Below, one piece after another: positions 50,969 to 57,897 of a stretch of 64,000 nucleotides of DNA (position 1 is its first letter; the number at the start of each line of letters is the position of its first letter). This DNA is from Cupriavidus pauculus (GTDB taxonomy: Bacteria > Pseudomonadota > Gammaproteobacteria > Burkholderiales > Burkholderiaceae): NCBI RefSeq assembly GCF_022179805.1, contig NZ_BPUO01000004.1, positions 1 through 64,000 of the forward strand, in the 5' to 3' direction. Below the pieces are notes generated by a model, which was not told the DNA's origin, ran no database searches, and was given only the letters and a program-made list of their open reading frames with translations. The translations under genes were made by a program, and so were the position numbers.

Positions 50969-51967
50969 TCAGTCAAGCTGCGCGCCGGACTTCTGCACCA
51001 CGGCACGCCACTTGACCACTTCGGCCTTCACGAAATTGCCCAGTTGTTCGGGCGACGTGGACGGCGCCAGCTCCAGCCCCTGCGCCAGCAAGGTCTTGCG
51101 CACCTCGGGCTGCTGCAGGGCATTGGCGAACGCCTGGTTCAGCTTGCCGATGACGGCCGGCGGCGTGCCCGCCGGTGCCACCACGCCAAAGAATACCGAA
51201 ACATCGAAGCCCGGAACACCCTGCTCGGCCACGGTGGGCACTTCGGGCAGCGCCTGCGAGCGGCCCTTGGTGGTCACGCCCAGCGCGCGTACCTTGCCGC
51301 TCTTGATGAACGGCAGCGCGGTCAGCACGTCGGTGAACGTCATGCTCACCTGGCCGCCCAGCAGGTCATTCAGCGCCGGGCCGGTACCCTTGTACGGCAC
51401 GTGCTGGAAGTCGGTGCCGGCCAGGTTGTTGAACAGCACGCCGGCCAGGTGCGACGACGCGCCATTGCCCGACGATGCGTAGGTCAGCTTGCCCGGATGC
51501 GCCTTGCCGTAGGCAATCAGCTCCTGCACGTTCTTGGCCGGCACGTTAGCATTCACCACCAGCACGTTGGGCAGATGGCCGATCTGGATCACCGGCGCGA
51601 AGCTCTTGATCGGGTCGTAGTTGATCTTGCGATACAGGCTCACGTTGATGGCCAGCGGCGCCGACGTGCCGAACATCAGCGTGTAGCCATCGGGTTCGGC
51701 ACGCGCCACCATTTCGGCGCCGATATTGCCGCCGGCGCCTGCGCGATTCTCCACCACCACGGGCTGGCCCAGGCTGGTCTTCAGCGCGGCAGCCAGCGTG
51801 CGGGCCATCGCGTCGGTGGGGCCGCCCGGCGGGTACGTCACCACCATCATGATCGGCTTGCTCGGGAAATCTTTCTGCGCGAAGGCGGGGCTGGCGGCGG
51901 CGAACAGCGTGCAGGCGGTCAGCGAGGCAAAGGCGGCCAGGGCCGCGCGGCGGTGCCATTGGGGCAT
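50969..51967 (-). CDS. Bug/TctC family periplasmic solute-binding protein
   Basis: A 332-residue receptor. The signal peptide (LAAFASLTACTLFAAASPAFA) is followed by the Bug core: PSKPIMMVVTYPPGGPTDAMAR, VVVENRAGAGGNIGAEMVARAEPDGYTLMFGT, YASSGNGASSHLAGVLF and VPYKGTGPALNDLLGG. It would capture a carboxylic acid in the periplasm. No TctAB membrane genes adjoin it, as is common for Bug proteins in this group. GGAG lies upstream of the ATG. Confidence 0.92.
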   Translation of the reverse strand: MPQWHRRAALAAFASLTACTLFAAASPAFAQKDFPSKPIMMVVTYPPGGPTDAMARTLAAALKTSLGQPVVVENRAGAGGNIGAEMVARAEPDGYTLMFGTSAPLAINVSLYRKINYDPIKSFAPVIQIGHLPNVLVVNANVPAKNVQELIAYGKAHPGKLTYASSGNGASSHLAGVLFNNLAGTDFQHVPYKGTGPALNDLLGGQVSMTFTDVLTALPFIKSGKVRALGVTTKGRSQALPEVPTVAEQGVPGFDVSVFFGVVAPAGTPPAVIGKLNQAFANALQQPEVRKTLLAQGLELAPSTSPEQLGNFVKAEVVKWRAVVQKSGAQLD

Positions 51968-52057
51968 GATGCGTTGTCTCCGGGTGAAGCTATTTATATG
52001 TAGACGCTTATCGGGCACGCGTTTGGACCCGTCAGGGAGCGCGCCCGTCCTGCAACA

Positions 52058-53869
52058 TCAGAATACGTTGACCTGATCCACGGGGCCGGCCGCGCGCACC
52101 GCGCCATCGGCGGGCGGGGCCACGGTCTCGGCCAGCCAGTCGGGTTCGGCGCCGCCGCCCAGCGGGTCTTGCGGCAGCACGCGATGCGCCAGCACCAGCT
52201 GCGCCAGACGCATGCGGCGTACCGAGCCGATGCGGCCCGCCTCCCACGCCATCGCCACGGCGCTGGTCACGTGGTACAGCGCCGAAGCTGCCTGGCGGGC
52301 CAGCACGTCGCCCTCTGCGCCAGCATCGGCTGCACGTGCGGCCAGTGCCACGGCACCGGCGATGGCCGATTCAAACGTGGCGCGTGCCTGGGCCTGCATC
52401 GGCGTGTCCTTCAGCAGGGCCGACAGATGGGCCTGCAGCACCGGCAGCGAGCCTTCGCGGCGGATGGCGCGCAGCACGTCGAGCGCGACGATATTGCTCG
52501 TGCCTTCCCAGATCGAACCCAGGTGGGCATCGCGCACCAGGCGCGGATCGCTCCATTCCTCGATGTAGCCGCAGCCGCCGCGAATTTCCATCGCGTCGCC
52601 GGTTACCTTGCGTGCGTCGCGGCAGGCGCGGAACTTGATCAGCGGCGTCAGGACCCGCATCAGCGGGTAGGCATCGGTCTCGCCCGCATCGGCACGGCGC
52701 AGCGCCTCGGCGGTCTGGAACACCATCGTGCGTGCCTGCTCGGTAGGCAGCGTCAGCTTGAGCAACTGGCGGCGCATCAGCGGCATGTCGGCCAGCCGCT
52801 TGCCAAATGCGCGGCGCTCGCGGGCGATGAACTGGCCCTCGGTCAGCGCGCGGCGCATTAGGCCGGCGGCGCGCACGCCATTGGACAGGCGCGAGTTGTT
52901 GATCATGTCGGCCATCTGCACAAAGCCACGGCCCGGTTCGCCCACCAGGTACGCATGCGCGCCTTCCAGACGGATTTCGCCGCTGGCCATCGAGCGCGTG
53001 CCGAGCTTGTCCTTGAGGCGGATGATGCGGTAGTGGTTGGCGCTGCCGTCGGCCAGCGTGCGCGGCAGCAGGAACAGCGACACCCCCTTGATGCCAGCAA
53101 CAGCGGTGCCGTCGGCCTCTTCCATGCGCGCCAGCACCATGGCCAGCGCCGCGTCGGGGTTCGAGCAGAACCACTTGTCGCCCACCAGGCGCCAACCGCC
53201 TTCGACGCTGGCGTCGCGAATCGCGCGCGTGGCGGTGGCGGCCACATCGGAGCCCGCGCCCTGCTCGGTCATGAACATCGCGCCCTGGTACAGGTCGTCG
53301 AACACCTGCGTGGTCAGGTTGGGCAGGAAGCGCTCCACCAGGGCCGGATCACCGAACTTGCGCAGCGTGCGCGTCAGCGAATCGGTCATCGACAGCGGGC
53401 AGCACAGGCCGAACTCGGCCTGCACGAACAGATAGGTCAGCGCGTACTTGGCGGCCGGTGGCATCGGCTTGTCCCAGCCCAGAACGCCGCCACGATGCGA
53501 CGCAGCGGCAAGACCGAATTCCGAGAATGCCACGCGTTCCAGTTCCACATAGGCCGGATGCTTGTGGATGCGCTGCGCATCCAACCCGGTGCGGGTGCGG
53601 TGCGACAGCGTGGGCGGCTCGTGGTCGGCCACGTTGGCCAACTCGTCCAGCACGCCACCGGCCAGCTCGCCCATGCGCTCCAGATGCGGCACCAGGTGAT
53701 TGAACAGATCGGCGGGCAGATAGAGCGGCAGCAGCGCGCGCAGGTCGGGGTCCGCCGTGAACAGGCTCGAACCGTGGCGGTCGGGTACCGGGTGGGCGTC
53801 GGCCACAGTGGCGGGGGCGGCGGGAGCGGCGGGTTGGGATGCGGCGGGGCGCGCGGCGCTGGTCGGCAT
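52058..53869 (-). CDS. AidB-type acyl-CoA dehydrogenase
   Basis: A 603-residue flavoprotein of the AidB-like acyl-CoA dehydrogenase branch, longer than normal ones. Conserved stretches are FMTEQGAGSDVAATATRA, GDKWFCSNPDAALAMVLAR, IIRLKDKLGTRSMASGEIRL and TGDAMEIRGGCGYIEEWSDPRLVRDAHLGSIWEGTSNIVALDVLR, with the catalytic-type Glu in IWEGTSN. The first 30 residues are Ala/Pro rich. GGAG precedes the ATG. It heads the catabolic unit and is divergent from the LysR gene, its likely regulator. Confidence 0.88.
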   Translation of the reverse strand: MPTSAARPAASQPAAPAAPATVADAHPVPDRHGSSLFTADPDLRALLPLYLPADLFNHLVPHLERMGELAGGVLDELANVADHEPPTLSHRTRTGLDAQRIHKHPAYVELERVAFSEFGLAAASHRGGVLGWDKPMPPAAKYALTYLFVQAEFGLCCPLSMTDSLTRTLRKFGDPALVERFLPNLTTQVFDDLYQGAMFMTEQGAGSDVAATATRAIRDASVEGGWRLVGDKWFCSNPDAALAMVLARMEEADGTAVAGIKGVSLFLLPRTLADGSANHYRIIRLKDKLGTRSMASGEIRLEGAHAYLVGEPGRGFVQMADMINNSRLSNGVRAAGLMRRALTEGQFIARERRAFGKRLADMPLMRRQLLKLTLPTEQARTMVFQTAEALRRADAGETDAYPLMRVLTPLIKFRACRDARKVTGDAMEIRGGCGYIEEWSDPRLVRDAHLGSIWEGTSNIVALDVLRAIRREGSLPVLQAHLSALLKDTPMQAQARATFESAIAGAVALAARAADAGAEGDVLARQAASALYHVTSAVAMAWEAGRIGSVRRMRLAQLVLAHRVLPQDPLGGGAEPDWLAETVAPPADGAVRAAGPVDQVNVF

Positions 53870-53963
53870 GCTGGGTCTCCGTGATTCCCTGCCCTGCGGT
53901 CCGAGGCTGTGATCGGGGGCGGGATGGTTTGGGAACCATTATTTGTTCGCCGACGATTCGCGT

Positions 53964-53979
53964 CCAATTCTAAAATTGG
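53964..53979. promoter_or_regulatory. Candidate LysR operator
   Basis: CCAATT-CTAA-AATTGG is a perfect inverted repeat in the 137-bp gap between the divergent acyl-CoA dehydrogenase and LysR genes, 28 bp before the LysR start. Such dyads at this place are typical LysR recognition sites. Confidence 0.5.
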
Positions 53980-54006
53980 CTCAATCCATATAAATTTTGT
54001 ATCGCC

Positions 54007-54900
54007 ATGGAATTCCGTCACCTGCGTTACTTCCTCGTGCTGGCCGAGGAACTGCACTTCGGGCGTGCTGCCAGGCGGTTGTCGATCTCCCAGCCGCCGC
54101 TGTCGCTCAACATCCAGCAACTGGAAGCGTCGGTCGGGGCACGCCTGTTCGAGCGCGACAGCCGGGGTGTGCGCCTGACCGCCGCCGGGCGCGCGTTCCG
54201 GGAATCGGCCACCGCGCTGCTGGCGCAGGCGGAATCGGCGCGGCTGCTGGCGCGCGAGATCGAGGCCGGCGCGGTGGGCCGGCTGCGCGTGGGCTTTGTC
54301 GGATCGATGCTGTATCGCGGCCTGCCCCAGCGCCTGCAGGAATTCCAGGCGCAGTATCCCGGTATCCATGTGGCGCTGACCGAACTCAATTCGCAGGAAC
54401 AGATCGACGCGCTGCTGCACGGCGAGTTGGATGCGGGCTTTGTGCACACCAGCCGGGTGCCCGACGAACTGGCGGCCACGTTGGCGCACTCCGAACCGTT
54501 CGTCTGCTGCATGCCGGCCGACCACCCGCTGACAGCGCACGACACGGTGGCCTTGACCGACCTGCGCGGCGAGCCCTTTGTGCTGTTTTCGCGCAAGGCA
54601 TCGCCCGACTACTACAGCCGCATCTTCGACATGTGCGCCGCGCAAGGCTTCTATCCGCGCATCCGGCACGAGGTGCGGCACTGGTTGTCGGTGGTATCGC
54701 TGGTATCGCAGGGTATGGGCGTGGCGCTGGTGCCGGCGGCCATGGCGCGCTCGGGCATGGCCGGCGCGGCATTCCGGCCGCTGGCCGACACGACGGTGCC
54801 GTCAGAGGTGTACTGCGTGTGGAAGCTGGCGCCCGATCACCCGGCGCGCGACCATTTCGTCGACACGGTCAGGGCGGCGGCGGCCCGGGCCGGCATCTAG
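54007..54900 (+). CDS. LysR family transcriptional regulator of the divergent catabolic unit
   Basis: A 297-residue LysR protein of the BenM/CatM/CbbR-like branch. The HTH is LRYFLVLAEELHFGRAARRLSISQPPLSLNIQQLEASVGARLFER. The effector domain contains RLRVGFVGSMLYRGLPQRLQEFQAQYPGIHVALTELNSQEQIDALLHGELDAGFV. This branch usually responds to aromatic or organic acids. Its divergent position makes it the likely activator of the ACAD-Bug-CoA transferase genes. Confidence 0.92.
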   Translation: MEFRHLRYFLVLAEELHFGRAARRLSISQPPLSLNIQQLEASVGARLFERDSRGVRLTAAGRAFRESATALLAQAESARLLAREIEAGAVGRLRVGFVGSMLYRGLPQRLQEFQAQYPGIHVALTELNSQEQIDALLHGELDAGFVHTSRVPDELAATLAHSEPFVCCMPADHPLTAHDTVALTDLRGEPFVLFSRKASPDYYSRIFDMCAAQGFYPRIRHEVRHWLSVVSLVSQGMGVALVPAAMARSGMAGAAFRPLADTTVPSEVYCVWKLAPDHPARDHFVDTVRAAAARAGI

Positions 54901-54952
54901 AAAGTGTGGGAAAGGGCCAGAAATGGCCGAAAAAATGGCAGAATCGCCAAAG

Positions 54953-54983
54953 AAAAAAGCCACTAGCCTCAAGGGCTAGTGGC
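54953..54983 (-). terminator. Rho-independent terminator (minus strand)
   Basis: GCCACTAGCC (54959-54968) and GGCTAGTGGC (54974-54983) form a 10-bp stem. Six A at 54953-54958 give a U tract for leftward transcription only. It lies 143-173 bp beyond the stop of the secreted hydrolase gene. Confidence 0.85.
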
Positions 54984-55125
54984 CATGAAGTACGCGTGGA
55001 ACGGGGTGTTCAGCGTGCTTGGAGCTTATGCCCGACCCCGCCGGGGCACCAATACCGCAAATGCGTTATTCGCAAGGAAAACACTGCCAGCGGGCCCGAT
55101 TAATGCGCCAGACAGGGGTAATCCC
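54984..55125 (-). ncRNA. Long 3' UTR or candidate small RNA after the hydrolase gene
   Basis: This gene-free stretch would be transcribed leftwards up to the terminator at 54953-54983. It has no credible reading frame or tRNA. It shows possible structure: a near-palindrome AATA-x-CGCA/TGCG-x-TATT at about 55053-55072, and CGGGGT/ACCCCG segments that could pair. Either it is simply an unusually long 3' UTR or an RNA is processed or transcribed from it. Confidence 0.25.
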
Positions 55126-55941
55126 TTAGGCACCTGGCGCGCCCGCCGCTGCTTCAAGAATCAGGTTCGCGACTTCGTTCGGATGCGAAATCAGCGACAC
55201 ATGGCTCGACGGCAATTCGATCGTATGGGCGCCCATGCGCTTGGCCATGAAGCGTTCCAGGTCGGGATTGATGGTGCGGTCCTCGGTCGACACCGCGTAC
55301 CACGTGGGCTTGACGCGCCAGGCGGCCACGGTGGTCTTGGCCATCGTGATGGCCTTGGCCATCGGCTGCTGCACGGCGTAATAGGCTTCGGCTTCCTTCT
55401 TCGGCAGGTCACCGGCAAAGTCATTCACGAACGCCTGCTCGGACAGCTTGGCGTAGCCATCGGGCGACCATTGCAGGCCGGCCGATGCGGGTGCGGCCGG
55501 GAACTTGCGCGTCAGCACCGGGTAGTCTTCGCCGGCATCGGGCGCGCGGGCCGCGATATAGACCAGGCCCGAAACCTTGGGGTCGTCGCCAGCCTGGGTG
55601 ATCACCATGCCCGCGTAGGAATGCGCGACCAGCAGCGTGGGGCCATCCTGCAGTGCCAGTGCGCGCTTGACCGCGGCCACGTCGGCATCGAGCGAGGTGG
55701 TCGGGTTCTGCACCGACGTCACGTGATAGCCCTTGGCCTGCAGCAGCGGAATCACCTTCTCCCAGCTAGATCCATCGGCGTAGAGACCGTGCACCAGCAC
55801 GATGTTGTGGACCGGGCCGGTGGGCGTGGTCTTGGCGGCGGTGCTTTCCTGCGCCATCGCGCCTTGCGCGAATACGAGTGCAAGGGAGGTAGCGGCGGCA
55901 ACCTTGGCCATCGTGGCCAGCAGCGGGTGGTTCGATTTCAT
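55126..55941 (-). CDS. Exported alpha/beta hydrolase
   Basis: A 271-residue protein with a signal peptide (VAAATSLALVFAQGAMA) and a complete alpha/beta hydrolase fold. The oxyanion region is IVLVHGLYADGSSWEKVIPLL. The nucleophile Ser is in VAHSYAGMV, an acidic residue is near DRTINPDLERF, and the catalytic His is in SSHVSLISHP. It resembles periplasmic esterases related to salicylate/methyl ester hydrolases. GAAGGA precedes the ATG. An ECF-type promoter upstream may place it in the regulon of the adjacent sigma factor. Confidence 0.88.
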   Translation of the reverse strand: MKSNHPLLATMAKVAAATSLALVFAQGAMAQESTAAKTTPTGPVHNIVLVHGLYADGSSWEKVIPLLQAKGYHVTSVQNPTTSLDADVAAVKRALALQDGPTLLVAHSYAGMVITQAGDDPKVSGLVYIAARAPDAGEDYPVLTRKFPAAPASAGLQWSPDGYAKLSEQAFVNDFAGDLPKKEAEAYYAVQQPMAKAITMAKTTVAAWRVKPTWYAVSTEDRTINPDLERFMAKRMGAHTIELPSSHVSLISHPNEVANLILEAAAGAPGA

Positions 55942-56004
55942 CGTCAATCCTTCATCTAGTACTGTGTGACACCTGCATAGAGCTGTAATGCTCTGTGTCC
56001 CAGT

Positions 56005-56033
56005 ATGACGAGCGAACCTGCCCCGCTATTTCC
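56005..56033 (-). promoter_or_regulatory. Candidate ECF-sigma promoter for the exported hydrolase
   Basis: On the minus strand GGAAAT (56033-56028), 17 bp and CGTCAT (56010-56005) resemble the promoter of the neighbouring ECF sigma gene. Downstream, AGAGC/GCTCT nested in GACAC/GTGTC (about 55964-55998) could fold in the leader RNA. Confidence 0.4.
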
Positions 56034-56049
56034 TCCATTCCACATCTTT

Positions 56050-56805
56050 TCAGGTATCGCCCGGCGCAACGGCGCGCTGCACGGGCACGGCGTCCGGATT
56101 GTCGGTTGGACTTACCACGGCATACAGATAGCGACCGTTGCGCCAGTACTGCGCCATCAGGTTGCCCTCGGTACGCGCGCCATTCTGGAAGCGCAGGCCG
56201 CCCGACGGCCGCACGTAGTAAACAATCGCCTGCATCTGCGGGTTCTGGTACAGCACCATCGCGGCGGGGCCCTGCTCGGTCGACATCAGGCGGCCGCCCA
56301 CGGGACGGAATCCGTACGCGGAGAAATCGGGCAACGGCGCCGGCTGCACAAAATGGCGGTTCAACCATGTCTGCAGTTCGCGCGCGTCGCTGGCCTTCAC
56401 ATCCACCATCTGCGGCGTGTCGCTGACCGCGAACAGGCGGTAAGCCGACATGGCGTCGGCCATCGGCAGATAGTTGTGGCGGAAGGCCAGTTCGCGCGAC
56501 TGCCAGCCGCCCATTCCGCCTACGGCCAGCGCCATGACCAGCGACGCGGCAATGGCCACGCGGTGCCGCGCACGGTCGCGCTGCGCGCGCCGGATGCGGA
56601 AGGGGTCCAGGCGTGCCGGGATATCGGCCGGCGGCGGCTCCATGCTGGCGCGCAGGCGCTGCATGTCCTGGCGGATCTGCTCCACCTGCCGCGCCAGGTC
56701 GGGATGGGTGGCAATCAGGGCGTCGATCTGCTGCCGGCGCGTTTCGTCCAGTTCGCCATCGACGTAGGCGTGGAGTTCCGGTTCGGTGGGCATCAACGTA
56801 TTCAT
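56050..56805 (-). CDS. Membrane anti-sigma factor
   Basis: A 251-residue single-pass protein. The N-terminal cytoplasmic part (PTEPELHAYVDGELDETRRQQIDALIATHPDLARQV) resembles the sigma-binding domain of RsrA/ChrR-type regulators, but without the zinc Cys residues. One membrane helix (VAIAASLVMALAVGGMGGW, about 83-101) leads to a periplasmic sensor domain of about 150 residues. Its start overlaps the sigma gene stop (ATGA), so the pair is translated together. It would hold the sigma factor until an envelope signal arrives. Confidence 0.88.
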   Translation of the reverse strand: MNTLMPTEPELHAYVDGELDETRRQQIDALIATHPDLARQVEQIRQDMQRLRASMEPPPADIPARLDPFRIRRAQRDRARHRVAIAASLVMALAVGGMGGWQSRELAFRHNYLPMADAMSAYRLFAVSDTPQMVDVKASDARELQTWLNRHFVQPAPLPDFSAYGFRPVGGRLMSTEQGPAAMVLYQNPQMQAIVYYVRPSGGLRFQNGARTEGNLMAQYWRNGRYLYAVVSPTDNPDAVPVQRAVAPGDT

Positions 56806-57320
56806 TTGAGGACCTGCAGGGGAGGATGGACGACCTTGCCTTCGGTCAGTTCGCGTAGCGCCTTGCGTGCGCGGGAGATGCGCGACATGACGGTGCCGAT
56901 GGGCACCTCCAGCGCATCGGCGGCTTCCTGGTAGCTGAGCCCTTCCACTGTCACCAGCACCAGCAGCGCGCGTTGTTCGGCCGACAACTGGTTGAAGCCG
57001 TCCAGCGCCGAGCGCGTGATGACCACGTCCTCGGTGGACGGCGCGCTGTCTTCGTCACTGCCCACGCCGAACAGCGTCAGCAGGCCGGCATAGCGCCGCG
57101 CCCGGCGCTGGCCGTCGAGGAACAGCCGGTACAGGATCGAGAACAGCCAGGCGCGCAGGTCGCTTTCGGCACGGCGCGTGGCGCGGCGCGACAGCGCACG
57201 TTCCAGGCACGCCTGGACCAGGTCGTCGGCGCTGGCCTCGTTACGGGTGAGCGACACGGCAAAGCGGCGCAGTCGCGGAATTACCTCGCGCAGGGCGTCG
57301 TCTGAGAAATCGTTGTCCAT
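56802..57320 (-). CDS. ECF sigma factor (RpoE-like)
   Basis: A 172-residue ECF sigma factor. Region 2 is SADDLVQACLERALSRRATRRAESDLRAWLFSILYRLFLDGQRR. Region 4 is FNQLSAEQRALLVLVTVEGLSYQEAADALEVPIGTVMSRISRARKALRE. The ATG at 57320 is chosen because the GTG at 57356 would leave almost no leader after the predicted start of transcription. It forms a two-gene operon with its membrane anti-sigma factor. The trigger and regulon are unknown. Confidence 0.92.
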   Translation of the reverse strand: MDNDFSDDALREVIPRLRRFAVSLTRNEASADDLVQACLERALSRRATRRAESDLRAWLFSILYRLFLDGQRRARRYAGLLTLFGVGSDEDSAPSTEDVVITRSALDGFNQLSAEQRALLVLVTVEGLSYQEAADALEVPIGTVMSRISRARKALRELTEGKVVHPPLQVLK

Positions 57321-57370
57321 CGGAGTCTGGGGGGCACGGGGCAGAAGGTTCGTCACGAGGTATCGCGTGG

Positions 57371-57398
57371 TATACGAACGGCGCTGCGCCCTTATTCC
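57371..57398 (-). promoter_or_regulatory. ECF-type autoregulated promoter of the sigma operon
   Basis: On the minus strand GGAATA (57398-57393), 16 bp and CGTATA (57376-57371) match the general ECF pattern GGAAT-N16-CGT. Its place just before the sigma gene suggests positive autoregulation. Confidence 0.6.
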
Positions 57399-57462
57399 GC
57401 CTCACATTACAAACAGCTAACAAAAGTATGGCTTCAGCACGCATGTGGCGCGAATGCTATAC

Positions 57463-57483
57463 AATCGAGAACGATTTTTATTT
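57463..57483 (+). promoter_or_regulatory. Fur box before feoA
   Basis: The 21-bp stretch from 57463 (AATCGAGAACGATTTTTATTT without its flanks) resembles the Fur consensus built from GATAAT units, though less perfectly than the palindrome at 891-913. It overlaps or follows a TATACAAT-like -10 region (57458-57465). Iron repression of the feo operon is expected. Confidence 0.5.
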
Positions 57484-57544
57484 ACGTACCCGACAGGATT
57501 TTCCCTGTTGCGCGGCGGCGATCCCGCCCTTGGACTGGAAGCAT

Positions 57545-57862
57545 ATGCGGTTGTCTGAACTGTCCCGGCGCACGGTCGCCATCGTGAAATCGGTGGAGGA
57601 TTCCACCCCCGAAGACCCGGTTGCGCGACGCCTGCGCGATCTTGGTTTCGTGCCCGGTGAAACCGTGCAGATCGTCACTTTCGGCCCATTCGGCAAGGAC
57701 CCGCTGGTGGCCCAGGTAGGCTACACGCGCTTTGCACTGCGCCGCTCCGAAGCCGATCGCATCACGGTGGAAGTGGCTTCGGCCACCGTTTCCAGCATCG
57801 CACCCGCCGATCCGGCCGCGGCCCAGTCCGACAAGTCCGACGCAGCCCAGCGCATCGCCTGA
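57545..57862 (+). CDS. feoA: Ferrous iron transport protein A
   Basis: A 105-residue cytoplasmic SH3-like protein that assists FeoB. Typical stretches are LSELSRRTVAIVKSVEDSTPEDPVARRLRDLGFVPGETVQIV and the closing RFALRRSEADRITVE. The tail is longer than usual. GGAAG lies before the ATG; a longer frame begins upstream but its first 39 residues are not FeoA-like. It is the first gene of the feo operon, 35 bp before feoB. Confidence 0.94.
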   Translation: MRLSELSRRTVAIVKSVEDSTPEDPVARRLRDLGFVPGETVQIVTFGPFGKDPLVAQVGYTRFALRRSEADRITVEVASATVSSIAPADPAAAQSDKSDAAQRIA

Positions 57863-57897
57863 GGGCCTGCCCGCCTTCGCCCGACCCTATTCCCATC

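Noticed and set aside
54985..55125. tRNA or 6S RNA in the gap after the LysR gene
   Set aside because: No cloverleaf, T-loop or CCA end was found, and no match to remembered 6S features; only a general structured-RNA suggestion is kept.
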